From contig JAQUIT010000006.1 of NCBI GenBank assembly GCA_028681335.1, positions 62,001-126,000 on the forward strand: 64,000 nucleotides of DNA, in the 5' to 3' direction. Below, one piece after another: positions 9,395 through 18,597 of the stretch. Below the pieces are notes generated by a model. That model did no database searches, was not told where the DNA came from, and saw nothing but the letters and a program-made list of their open reading frames with translations. This stretch comes from Desulfuromonadaceae bacterium. GTDB taxonomy: Bacteria; Desulfobacterota; Desulfuromonadia; Geobacterales; Pseudopelobacteraceae. The translations under genes and the position numbers were made by a program. Each line of letters begins with the position of its first letter. The first letter of the stretch is position 1.

Positions 9395-10810
9395 ATGGAA
9401 TTACCACCAGTCGGGCAACGTGCGCTGTTACTGGTTAGCAATGATCTTAAAACAGTTGAATCCACCACGTCGTTTCTTATTGATGCCGGAATCGATAACA
9501 AGATTATTATTGCAGACAGCAAGAGCGCGCCTCCCCTTCTCGAACAGAATGCCGTCTCCCTCATACTACTCAATCTTACGCCTGATTTTGACGGCACAGA
9601 TCTGCTGACATTCATCCGCAGAGAGTATCCGCATGTCCCCGTTATAGTGGGAAATGCGCCTGCCGATGTGGAAACGGCAGTCTGCTTCATGAAATCAGGA
9701 GCTTCTGATTATCTGGTAATGCCGACCGAACCTGAGCGCCTGATTGTGGCGGTAAAGAATGTACTGGAATTTGATGACCCGCAACTGGAGGTTTCATCTC
9801 TCAAAGAATGTCTGCTGCCCGACCGCCTTGAACATGCAGAGGCATTTACCGAGATAAAAACAATCAGCAGGAAGATGCGTTCGATCTTTCAATACACTGA
9901 AGTTGTTGCCCGTTCGCCGCAACCGATCCTGATTACCGGCGAGACCGGCGTCGGCAAAGAGCTCTTTGCACAGGCTATCCACCGGATCAGCGGTGTGCGG
10001 GGCCAGTTTGTGAGCATCAATGTCGCCGGTCTTGATGATGCGATGTTTTCCGATACACTCTTCGGGCACAAGAAGGGGGCCTTTACCGGTGCCGATCAGA
10101 TACGCGACGGGCTGGTCTGCAAGGCCGGGATGGGGACGCTTTTTCTCGATGAGATTGGAGATTTGAATGAACTCTCGCAGGTAAAGCTGTTGCGGCTTCT
10201 GCAGGAGCACGAGTATTATCCGGTGGGGGCAGATCAGGTAAAGACAAGTTCAGCGAGGATAGTTCTGGCAACCAACGTGGATTTGACGGCACGCATCAGG
10301 GAAGGGCGCTTCCGCCGTGACCTCTATTTCAGGCTCTGCACTCACCAGATCTCTATTCCGGCACTCCGCGAGCGCCCAGAGGATATCCCGTTGCTCCTTG
10401 GCACCTTTATGGAAGAGGCAGCGCAGCACTTTGGCAGAAGCGTGCCGGCAATATCACCGGCACTGAAAGCCGCACTCATAGAATACGCCTTCCCGGGGAA
10501 CATCAGGGAGTTGCAAGCCAGGGTCAGTGATGCCGTAGCACGCCATGACAATGGCGAGATGACTCTGGAAAATTTCCCCGGTATTCCGCCCGCAACAGCG
10601 ACGCAGTCGCCGGCAGCCACAAGTGCTCCAGCCGCTGACCCTGGCGGGATTTATTCTCTCTTTGGACGCCTGCCAACCTTCCGCGAAATTGAAGACTACC
10701 TGATTGGGGAGGCTCTCAAAGCTTCTGACGGCAACTTTGCCGCTGCTGCTGCGATACTAGGTGTCACGCGCCAAACCATCAGCAAAAGACTAAAATCAAT
10801 CGGGCGATAG
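9395..10810 (+). CDS. Sigma-54-dependent transcriptional activator with degenerate receiver
   Basis: A 471-residue NtrC-like activator: receiver-like domain (about 8-125), AAA+ domain with Walker A GETGVGKE and GAFTGA loop, and C-terminal Fis-type HTH (AAAAAILGVTRQTISKRL). The receiver has lost every phosphorylation residue: the acidic pair reads S15-N16, the acceptor Asp is Asn60 (LLNLTP), the conserved Thr is Asn87 and the conserved Lys is Met109. It therefore cannot be switched by ordinary phosphotransfer; it may be constitutive, ligand-controlled or heteromeric with PrsR. I prefer the ATG at 9395, which has GGGGGGA seven bases upstream, over the ATG at 9371. It is transcribed divergently from prsKR. 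Confidence 0.88.
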   Translation: MELPPVGQRALLLVSNDLKTVESTTSFLIDAGIDNKIIIADSKSAPPLLEQNAVSLILLNLTPDFDGTDLLTFIRREYPHVPVIVGNAPADVETAVCFMKSGASDYLVMPTEPERLIVAVKNVLEFDDPQLEVSSLKECLLPDRLEHAEAFTEIKTISRKMRSIFQYTEVVARSPQPILITGETGVGKELFAQAIHRISGVRGQFVSINVAGLDDAMFSDTLFGHKKGAFTGADQIRDGLVCKAGMGTLFLDEIGDLNELSQVKLLRLLQEHEYYPVGADQVKTSSARIVLATNVDLTARIREGRFRRDLYFRLCTHQISIPALRERPEDIPLLLGTFMEEAAQHFGRSVPAISPALKAALIEYAFPGNIRELQARVSDAVARHDNGEMTLENFPGIPPATATQSPAATSAPAADPGGIYSLFGRLPTFREIEDYLIGEALKASDGNFAAAAAILGVTRQTISKRLKSIGR

Positions 10811-10843
10811 ATGAGGTGGTGCACCCACACCCCCCTCAGTACA

Positions 10844-13800
10844 TCATTGACCTCTACCCGTGTCGCCACCAACACCACCCGTGCCGTGCCCCGCCTCTGA
10901 CGATTCATGGCACAACTCTTCAATCTGCCTGAACAGCTCTTCCAGATTAACCGGTTTTGCAATATAACCGTTGATACCGGCAGCAATGAAACGGTCGCGG
11001 TCGTCCGAGAAGGCGTGAGCGGTCATGGCGACAATCGGAATGTGCGGATCTATGCCGCCCCGCTCTCCGGAACGGATGATACGCGCAACCTCCGTACCCT
11101 CCATGTCCGGCATTGATATATCGGTCAGGACAATCTCGAACGCCCCCTTCTGCAATTCATCGAGCAGCTCGGCACCGTTCCCTACCGCTGTCACCTCGTA
11201 CCCCCTGCGTTGCAGCAGTTTCTGCGCGACAGCCCTGCCACGATCATCGTCATCGGCAAGCAGAATTTTTCTCGGAGGAACCAGTCCCTGCCGGGGATGG
11301 ATCTTGGCTGAAACCTGTGCATGCGCTTGAGCCAGAGTTACCGGTAACACAACCGTAAAAGTTGACCCCTTATCCGGCATGCTTGAAACGGTTATGCTTC
11401 CCCCCATCAATGCAAGCAACCGCCGACAGATGGGAAGCCCCAGCCCGGTCCCTGCTACTTTACGGGTGGTGAAGTTCTCAATTTGTGTAAAACTTTCAAA
11501 AACATGCCCTTGTTTATCAGGTGAGATACCTATACCGGTGTCCTTCACGACAATACGCAGGATACATTCTTTCGAACTCGCCCCGGTGCGTACCTGTTCA
11601 CGAACAATTTCCAGAGATACAGTGCCATGCTCGGTGAATTTTATAGCATTACTCAGCAGGTTGGCGATGATCTGGCGTAAACGCTGCTGATCGCCGTCAA
11701 TGTATTCAGGCAGATCATCAGCCAGGGACAGAGTCAGGTCAAGCCCCTTTTGCACGGCGACAGCAGAGTACATCCTCGCCAGTTGCCTGGCCAGTGAAGC
11801 AACAGAGAATATTTCGTTGGACAGCACCAGCTTCCCGGCCTCGATTTTAGAAAAATCGAGTACATCATTAATTACGTTAAGCAGAATCTGGGCAGCAGAC
11901 TTGCAATCCCTCAGACATTCCTGCTGCGGCGGCGTAAGCGGTGTTCCCTCCAGCAGTTCCACATTTCCCAGCATGGCGCCCAGCGGTGTCCGTATTTCAT
12001 GGCTCATGGTAGAGAGAAAGTCTGATTTGGCGCGATTGGCTGCTTCAGCGGCTTCCTTGGCCTGTTGCAACTCCCGCTCTGTATTCTTGCGCTCTGTGAC
12101 GTCATGGGCAACACCGATAAGCTGCCACTCTTGATTGACATCCAGGTACTTTGAAATATTGGCAACAAACCAGCGCCAGGAACCGTCAGCCCTTTTAACC
12201 CGATACTCCGGGCTTGTCTTGCCGCGACTGTCACGCGATACTTGCGCAATATACTCATTACAGGGCTCAACATCGTCGGGATGTACGACAAAATCAAACT
12301 TTTTACCGAGCAGATTTTTAAATGAATACCCAAAATGCCGTTCCCACGCGCGGGAGACAAACAGGAATTGCCCTTCTCTGTCCAACACGAAAATCACATC
12401 AAACGAGTTATCGACATAGGCTTTAAACTGCTCCCTGCTCACCCGCAAGGCCTCTTCGGCACGCTTGTCACTGATAATCTCCCAGGCAAGGTTGGCCAGA
12501 TGCTGGACCGTTTCCACATCCTGAGCGGTGTAGTCATATTTTTTATTGCCGACCCCCAGCACCGCTACTATCAGGTTGTTGCGCAGAATCGGCACGACCA
12601 GTTCCCGCTCTACAGGGGCGTGTCCGGGAGGCAACCCCGTACGGTTGGACAGTGATGCGTAATCGTTATGAATCAACGGCTTTCTCTCGCGGACAGCGTC
12701 AGCCCAGACCCCGGCGCTATCAAGAGGGTAATGCCTGCAAACACCGGCATCCGAACAGACGCTTGAGAGCGTATTGCTCGACCAGGCCTGCAGGGACAAG
12801 GTCACCTGATCATCATCGACAAAATGAAAGAAACCTATCCGGCTGTCGGTAATGGCCTCTGCCTCGTCCAGAACCATTGTCAGCAGTTCATCAAGCGAAT
12901 GCGTAAAGGCATAATCGCTTATCCTCAGGCGGGCCTCCAGAACCATCCGTCCCTGTCTACGCTCCGTGACATCCGAAAAGGTTATGACAACCGAATCGGG
13001 GAGTAACCCGCCACCGGTGAAGATCGGACTGGTATTGACGTTGATCCACGAATAATCGCCGTTATCTCGCTCAACTTTTATATCGCGATTCAAACATGGT
13101 TCACCGGACGCCAATGTCAGCATGGAAGGATGCTCATTGCCCGGAATCGGTTTCCCGTCCTCTCCATAGATCCTCCAGTCATGGCTGGTGGATGTCTCCC
13201 TGCACGCCTCGTCGGCGCTGACACCAAAGATTCTTTCCGCCATATGATTCCAGACGGTAATTTTACCGCCCTGTTCCTGAAGGATAATCCCGCCTTTGGC
13301 CGCCATGATCACGGTCTTGAATTTTTCTTCACTGGCCTTCAGACTATCTTCAACCAGCTTGCGCTCGGTGATATCAACGAGCGTGACCCAGTACTCTTTA
13401 TTCTCTGCCGGAGCGGCCTGCAAACGTGCCCAGAAAGGAGAACCATCATATCTCACCAGACGCATTTCCCAGGCTTGCAGCTCATTGGCCTTGAAGAGTT
13501 TTTTACGGTGGAGATAATAGATGTCCTGATCCGCATGATAGATGAATCGTGATATCGGCTTTTTGAGTATCTTAATCCGTTCGACACCCAACATGCCGGC
13601 AGCAGCAAGATTGACCTCAAGAATCAGCCCCTGCTCACTGAGCGTCAGGTAACCGATCGGCGCCAGGTTATACAGGTCGAAGTAGCGAGCGCGGGATACC
13701 TCCAGCTCGTGCTGGGTTCGGCGTAGCTCCTCGTTTTGCATCTCCAGCTCAATCTGGTACACCCGCAATTCGTGGAACATCAGCCGTGCATCATCAATCG

Positions 13801-13894
13801 ACAATGTTTTTAAAGCCGCTTCCTCATCCAGCCGGGCCTTTTGCTCGGCAAGCTGGCGAAGACGTTTAGCCGATTCTTCCGGTATGGTCGTCAT
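10844..13894 (-). CDS. Hybrid histidine kinase, PAS-PAS-GAF-PAS-HisKA-HATPase-REC
   Basis: A 1016-residue cytoplasmic hybrid kinase without obvious membrane helices. Order: an N-terminal coiled coil (ELEMQNEELRRTQHELEV), two PAS domains, a GAF domain (FHFVDDDQVTLSLQAWS...), a third PAS domain, HisKA with STMSHEIRTPLG, HATPase, and a receiver whose acceptor lies in VLTDISMPDMEG and whose lysine is in IAKPVN. It probably senses soluble cues through PAS/GAF and relays phosphate through its own receiver to an unlinked phosphotransfer protein. ATG 13894 was chosen over the TTG two codons upstream because GAGGG is better placed. It is convergent with the activator gene (33 bases apart). Confidence 0.9.
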   Translation of the reverse strand: MTTIPEESAKRLRQLAEQKARLDEEAALKTLSIDDARLMFHELRVYQIELEMQNEELRRTQHELEVSRARYFDLYNLAPIGYLTLSEQGLILEVNLAAAGMLGVERIKILKKPISRFIYHADQDIYYLHRKKLFKANELQAWEMRLVRYDGSPFWARLQAAPAENKEYWVTLVDITERKLVEDSLKASEEKFKTVIMAAKGGIILQEQGGKITVWNHMAERIFGVSADEACRETSTSHDWRIYGEDGKPIPGNEHPSMLTLASGEPCLNRDIKVERDNGDYSWINVNTSPIFTGGGLLPDSVVITFSDVTERRQGRMVLEARLRISDYAFTHSLDELLTMVLDEAEAITDSRIGFFHFVDDDQVTLSLQAWSSNTLSSVCSDAGVCRHYPLDSAGVWADAVRERKPLIHNDYASLSNRTGLPPGHAPVERELVVPILRNNLIVAVLGVGNKKYDYTAQDVETVQHLANLAWEIISDKRAEEALRVSREQFKAYVDNSFDVIFVLDREGQFLFVSRAWERHFGYSFKNLLGKKFDFVVHPDDVEPCNEYIAQVSRDSRGKTSPEYRVKRADGSWRWFVANISKYLDVNQEWQLIGVAHDVTERKNTERELQQAKEAAEAANRAKSDFLSTMSHEIRTPLGAMLGNVELLEGTPLTPPQQECLRDCKSAAQILLNVINDVLDFSKIEAGKLVLSNEIFSVASLARQLARMYSAVAVQKGLDLTLSLADDLPEYIDGDQQRLRQIIANLLSNAIKFTEHGTVSLEIVREQVRTGASSKECILRIVVKDTGIGISPDKQGHVFESFTQIENFTTRKVAGTGLGLPICRRLLALMGGSITVSSMPDKGSTFTVVLPVTLAQAHAQVSAKIHPRQGLVPPRKILLADDDDRGRAVAQKLLQRRGYEVTAVGNGAELLDELQKGAFEIVLTDISMPDMEGTEVARIIRSGERGGIDPHIPIVAMTAHAFSDDRDRFIAAGINGYIAKPVNLEELFRQIEELCHESSEAGHGTGGVGGDTGRGQ

Positions 13895-14090
13895 GGTCAA
13901 TGACCCTCACTGATCAAAGAAGAGAATACAGTCTTACGCAGAGACATCGAGAAAGAAGGGCGTTACAAGCAAAAAAAGCGAAGAAAGCCGGAATTAACAG
14001 CTTAAAGTTTGCATTGATAAACCGTAAGTCTCAAAATTATGACTTTCTCCGCGTTCCAAGCGCCTCCGCGTGAACAACTATGTTAAAATA
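13895..14090. other. Intergenic spacer
   Basis: About 196 bases between the CheB-CheR fusion gene and the downstream hybrid kinase, both leftward. No hairpin with a T-tract or clear promoter was found. Confidence 0.3.
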
Positions 14091-17000
14091 TTATCTCGCC
14101 CGCTCCGTCGTTGCAATTGCATACACCTGCCCCGCCTCATCAAGCAAAGCGGTGGCCGTCATCCACACTTCTACAATGGCGCCGTCTTTGGTGATCCGCT
14201 GCGTACGATACGGCGCAACAACCTCTGCGAGACTCATCTGCTGAACCCTTTTCAGGGCTTCATCCCGCAGCCCTTCCGGTATCAACTCGCGAATATTCAT
14301 CTGCAGCGCCTCTGACTCACTCCAACCGTACCTTTTATATGCCGCCGGATTCCATACAAGGATACGCCCCTCCATGTCCTGCAGAACAACTGCGTCGTTG
14401 GCATCATGCACCACCACCGCAGCCAGGCGGAGCATATCGTTGGCGCTCTGAAGCGCCTCCTTCGTCCGCTTTATCTCGCTGATATCAAAGAAGGTGATAA
14501 CCGCCCCCTCTATAACATTTTCAAGGGTGCGATACGGACGAATGCGCAACAGAAACCACGTGCCGTCCTTGGTTTGTACCTCCACCTCTTTGGGAATCAG
14601 CGTATCAAGTACCGTATGGATATCCTCCACGAGGGTATCGTAACCAACCAGGTTTGAAACGATATGCCCCACCGGTCGCCCGACATCCGACAGGATCAGG
14701 TTGATAACCTGGGTAACGGAGGGTGTAAAGCGCTGAATGAGCAGCTGGAAATCCACAAAAATTGTACCAACTCCGGTACCGGCCAAAAGGTTGTTCATAT
14801 CGTTATTGGCCCGCGACAGATCGAGCACTTTTGTTTGCAGCTCGGCGTTGACTGTTGCCAACTCTTCGTTGACCGACTGCAACTCCTCCTTGGAGGTTTC
14901 CAGCTCCTCATTGGTGGATTGCAACTCTTCGTTGACCGACTGCATCTCCTCGTTGGAAGATTTCAGCTCTTCGTTGGAGGTTTCAAGCTCTTCGTTGGCA
15001 CTCTTGAGATACTCCTCTTTTGCACGCAGTTCCTGCTTCAGAGCGGAGATAAGTGCGGCTGAGGCAAGGCTGTCGGCCCTGTCGCTATCCGCTGCACTGT
15101 CAAACACCTCTTCCAGTGTGGTCACAGGAAGTTCGGTCACCGACACGACAGGTTCTACCGCCTTGAGTTCCTCCATTATGACCAGATACAAGGTCAATTC
15201 AGTGACCGAGTCGGAAGAGGGGAGCACCGGCAGCACCGTCAAGTTAACCGTACTGTAGGAACCGTTGGTTTTGACCCGCAGACCGAAACGCTCTACCACT
15301 TTTTTTTCTTTCACCGCCTGGTGAAGGGTTGTGGTCAAATCCCGTTTAAGCCCTTCGCGGGCCATTTTGAGGATATTCATGTGCGGTTCGCCGGAAGCCA
15401 TCTGCAGGTAGCGCCCGGTGTTGCCGTGAATGTAGAGCATCTCGCCCCGCTCGCTCACCAACACACTGACCGGTGCGTACCGTTCCAGAAGAACCCGCTC
15501 GGTTATCTCGCGCAGTGAACTCTTTCCGACGCCTGAAGCCCCCCCGGGACGCCGTAAATCTGTCCCGGCCTCAGCCAGCGGAGGGTTGAACCGCCCCAGG
15601 GGTGGGCGCTGTGTACCAGGGAGGGTTTCTTTTCGTAGATAAAATTTTGCCTGACGATCCAGCACGGAGAACAGGTTGACGAATTCACCGACCGTCTCGG
15701 AGGTGCCCAGAAAAAGCGTGCCGCCCGGGTTCAATGCGTAGTGGAACAGTGGAATCAGCCTCTTCTGCAGATCACTGTTAAGATATATCAGCAAGTTCCG
15801 GCAACAGATCAGGTCAAGCTTGGAAAACGGCGGGTCCTTGATAACGTCCTGTTCTGAGAAGATCATCATGTCTCTGATACTTTTATTAATGCGGTAGGCG
15901 CTGCCGTCGGCTTCAGGAGAAAAGAAACGCACCAGCCGTTCCGGTGAAACATCGGCCGCAATGCTGGCAGGATAGAGTCCGCTACGGGCCTGTTCGATCG
16001 CCCGGCTATCAATATCGGTAGCGAAAATTTGCAGCAGATAATTTCTCTTCAGTCGGTCCATATATTCCTGGAGCAAGATGGCGACGGAGTAGGCTTCCTC
16101 ACCCGTGGAACAACCGCAGATCCAGACCCTGACCGATGTTCCTGGCGGTTTATCGGCAAAAAGCCGTGGCACAACCTTGGTTTCCAGCTCGACAAAAGCC
16201 TCCGGATCGCGAAAGAAGTTGGTGACGCCGATCAGCAGATCGCGAAAGAGCGCCTCAACCTCAAGCGGGGTCTGCTGCAAAAAGCGGACGTACCCCCCCA
16301 GCTCGGCAATCTGGTGTACCGCCATGCGCCGCTCAACCCGACGCTTGACGGTGTTGTGTTTGTACTGGGAAAAGTCGTGCCCTGTATGGGCACGCAGCAG
16401 CACAAAAATCTTTTTCAGAGCATCTTCAGCCTTCTGAAGCACCGGGAGCTGGACGCGCCCCCCCCTTCCGAAGGCATGGGATACGTAGGCCATCAGGTGA
16501 GCCGGCATCTCTGCCGCAGGCAGCACATAATCGACGAGACCGGTGGCAATGGCGCTGCGCGGCATACCGTCGTACTCGGTGGAATCAGGATTCTGGGCCA
16601 TAGCCATCCCCCCCTCACCCTTGACCGCCCGTACCCCAAGCGTGCCGTCACTGCCGGTTCCGGAGAGCACGATGCAAATCGCCCGTTCGCGCTGGTCCTG
16701 GGCAAGGGAGCGGAAGAAGAAATCGATCGGGAGCCGCTGTCCTCGCGGAGAGGAAGGTTCCAACAGCTGCAACGTACCGTTCAGGAAGGCCATATCGCGA
16801 CCCGGCGGGATGATGTAGGCACAGTTGGGCTGCACCACAACGCCATCAGTCACCTCAGAAACCTGCATACGTGTATAGCGCCGCACAAGATCCGTCAGGA
16901 TGCTCTTGTGATCCGGTGCCAGATGCTGGACCAGAACAAAGGCCATGTCCGGGTCTTTATCGGTCGGCATACCGGAAAAGAATGCTTCGAAGGCGGCCAG

Positions 17001-17120
17001 TCCGCCGGCTGAGGCACCAATACCGACAATGGGAAATCGTGACGTGACCTCCTGGGGTGAGTCAGCTTCGCGTGCGGTCAATTCCGCTGTTTCCGGTGCA
17101 GGTGTTTTTTTTCTGGTCAC
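14091..17120 (-). CDS. CheB-CheR fusion with PAS domains
   Basis: A 1009-residue fusion. The CheB methylesterase-like domain carries GIGASAGG and SGTGSDGT catalytic blocks. The CheR methyltransferase-like domain carries a CGCSTGEEAYS SAM-binding motif and CCRNLLIYL. A long Glu/Asn-rich coiled coil (repeats of ELETSNEELKS type) and two PAS domains follow. Stand-alone CheB-CheR-PAS proteins are usually parts of sensory or two-component circuits rather than flagellar chemotaxis, and no chemotaxis genes are near. The GTG at 17120 is taken as start because AGGAGC lies five bases upstream; the frame extends further but would enter the intergenic repeat region. Confidence 0.9.
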   Translation of the reverse strand: MTRKKTPAPETAELTAREADSPQEVTSRFPIVGIGASAGGLAAFEAFFSGMPTDKDPDMAFVLVQHLAPDHKSILTDLVRRYTRMQVSEVTDGVVVQPNCAYIIPPGRDMAFLNGTLQLLEPSSPRGQRLPIDFFFRSLAQDQRERAICIVLSGTGSDGTLGVRAVKGEGGMAMAQNPDSTEYDGMPRSAIATGLVDYVLPAAEMPAHLMAYVSHAFGRGGRVQLPVLQKAEDALKKIFVLLRAHTGHDFSQYKHNTVKRRVERRMAVHQIAELGGYVRFLQQTPLEVEALFRDLLIGVTNFFRDPEAFVELETKVVPRLFADKPPGTSVRVWICGCSTGEEAYSVAILLQEYMDRLKRNYLLQIFATDIDSRAIEQARSGLYPASIAADVSPERLVRFFSPEADGSAYRINKSIRDMMIFSEQDVIKDPPFSKLDLICCRNLLIYLNSDLQKRLIPLFHYALNPGGTLFLGTSETVGEFVNLFSVLDRQAKFYLRKETLPGTQRPPLGRFNPPLAEAGTDLRRPGGASGVGKSSLREITERVLLERYAPVSVLVSERGEMLYIHGNTGRYLQMASGEPHMNILKMAREGLKRDLTTTLHQAVKEKKVVERFGLRVKTNGSYSTVNLTVLPVLPSSDSVTELTLYLVIMEELKAVEPVVSVTELPVTTLEEVFDSAADSDRADSLASAALISALKQELRAKEEYLKSANEELETSNEELKSSNEEMQSVNEELQSTNEELETSKEELQSVNEELATVNAELQTKVLDLSRANNDMNNLLAGTGVGTIFVDFQLLIQRFTPSVTQVINLILSDVGRPVGHIVSNLVGYDTLVEDIHTVLDTLIPKEVEVQTKDGTWFLLRIRPYRTLENVIEGAVITFFDISEIKRTKEALQSANDMLRLAAVVVHDANDAVVLQDMEGRILVWNPAAYKRYGWSESEALQMNIRELIPEGLRDEALKRVQQMSLAEVVAPYRTQRITKDGAIVEVWMTATALLDEAGQVYAIATTERAR

Positions 17121-17157
17121 TCGTTGCTCCTGTCGTTGACAATGGGTACATTCAAAA

Positions 17158-17262
17158 TAAATCCCCCTCAATCCCCCTTTTATAAAGGGGGAGGCTTTAG
17201 AACACTGAAAGAGGTTCGGGGTTTAGTTCCCCCCTTTATGAAAGGGTGGCTAGGGGGGATTT
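17158..17262. repeat. Intergenic C/G-run inverted repeat
   Basis: An approximately 105-base palindromic element. The left arm (about 17159-17192) has AATCCCCCT and CCCCCTTTTATAAAGGGGG; the right arm (about 17228-17262) mirrors it and ends in AGGGGGGATTT. Elements of this AAATCCCCC / GGGGGATTT type are common intergenic repeats in many bacterial genomes. It fills the space between the PAS kinase stop and the CheB-CheR start and may fold into a strong hairpin acting as terminator. Confidence 0.75.
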
Positions 17263-18456
17263 CTACACTTCTATCCTGAATTCAGCACCGCCGTCAACAT
17301 TGCGCACCGCCAGACAACCATTCATGTTTTTTTCTATGATCATCTTGGACATATAAAGGCTGATTCCGGTGGCTTTACCCGATTTTTTGGTGGTGAAGTA
17401 CGGATCAAAGACTCTCGGCAGATCCTCCTCGTCTATACCTCCGCCGTTATCGAGAACCGTCACGGACGAACGGCCATCCCCACCTGATATGGAGATACTG
17501 ATCACCGGCTTGCCCACGTGCGACTCCACCAGTGCATCCCTGGCGTTCACAATTATATTGATCAGTGCCTGTGCGTACTCGTTGGGGTATCCGACCACGT
17601 TTATGTCCGCCTGGCCGGCAGTAACGACCTTAATGCCTTTACTATTAAGTGACGGCATTACAAAATTGATCGAGCGGGCAACAGCCTCATTGACAGAGAA
17701 AGAACATGGTTCCTCCTCGTGGTGGAAAAAGTTGCGGAAGTCATCAATGGTGTCGGAGATCTGCTGAAGAATCTCCATGGTATCGGCAATTTCAGCATCA
17801 AGCTCATCAACCGTAAGGTCGTTAGACTTATAGGCGAGCTGCAGGCTCTGCACAATCAAGCCGATATTATTGAGCGGTTGACGCCAGTGGTGGGCAATGC
17901 TGTTGACAAGGTCCCCCATTGCGGAGAGACGGCACTGCTGCATAATAATACTGTCCTTATTGCGCAGCTCCGCTACGGCTTCGGCAATACGGGATTCCAG
18001 ATCCTTGTTGAATTCTTCAAGCTGTTTTTGTTGTGCCGCCACGAGCTGTTCGCTGCGCCTTTTCTCCGTAACATCTCTGGCAACATGAACACTGGCAATT
18101 ATATGCCCCGCGTCATTCCGGATAGGTGACACGAATGCCTCGAAGGTTCCGTGCAGTTGCTCTGTTTCAAACTCTATCGTCTGCGGCTCTCCTGATTCAA
18201 CTAACCGCTCATGCGAACAATACGCGGGATAGCATGTGGCACCGTGTATCACATCGAAACATTTACGCCCCGCCAGCTCCTGTGCAGTCAGGCCGCACCG
18301 CTCCGCCATGGCACGGTTAACACGAATGATGGTGTGATCGAGGTCAATGATAAAAATCAGGTCGGTAACAGCATCGAAGGTATGCTCCCACTCCTGCTTT
18401 GCCCGAAGAATGTATTCATGTTCCGACAACGGTACGTCCGGCTTTTCTATCAGCAT
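17263..18456 (-). CDS. PAS-domain sensor histidine kinase
   Basis: A 397-residue soluble kinase. An N-terminal PAS domain contains a cysteine-bearing stretch (CFDVIHG, CYPAYCSHE) that could coordinate a metal or sense redox, though this is only suggestive. A coiled coil leads to a kinase core with the H-box variant AHHWRQPLNNIG and an HATPase domain (LDNGGGI, GKATGISLYMSK). No receiver is fused and no response regulator gene is adjacent, so it is an orphan kinase; the CheB-CheR fusion or another locus regulator could be its partner. The adjacent palindromic repeat begins at its stop codon. Confidence 0.9.
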   Translation of the reverse strand: MLIEKPDVPLSEHEYILRAKQEWEHTFDAVTDLIFIIDLDHTIIRVNRAMAERCGLTAQELAGRKCFDVIHGATCYPAYCSHERLVESGEPQTIEFETEQLHGTFEAFVSPIRNDAGHIIASVHVARDVTEKRRSEQLVAAQQKQLEEFNKDLESRIAEAVAELRNKDSIIMQQCRLSAMGDLVNSIAHHWRQPLNNIGLIVQSLQLAYKSNDLTVDELDAEIADTMEILQQISDTIDDFRNFFHHEEEPCSFSVNEAVARSINFVMPSLNSKGIKVVTAGQADINVVGYPNEYAQALINIIVNARDALVESHVGKPVISISISGGDGRSSVTVLDNGGGIDEEDLPRVFDPYFTTKKSGKATGISLYMSKMIIEKNMNGCLAVRNVDGGAEFRIEV

Positions 18457-18597
18457 GGCAGATCCTTTTAGTTCACTTAGAGTAAGGATTAGTTATTCAC
18501 AACCATAGCAGTAGTGATTCTACCATACTAAATATAAACATCCAGAGTACAGGGGCCATACAAAATAATTATATTTAAAGCAGATAGCCGGCTCTTG

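Noticed and set aside
16029-17012. 327-residue rightward open frame opposite the CheB-CheR gene
   Set aside because: It is an antisense shadow of a well-supported gene and shows no family motif.
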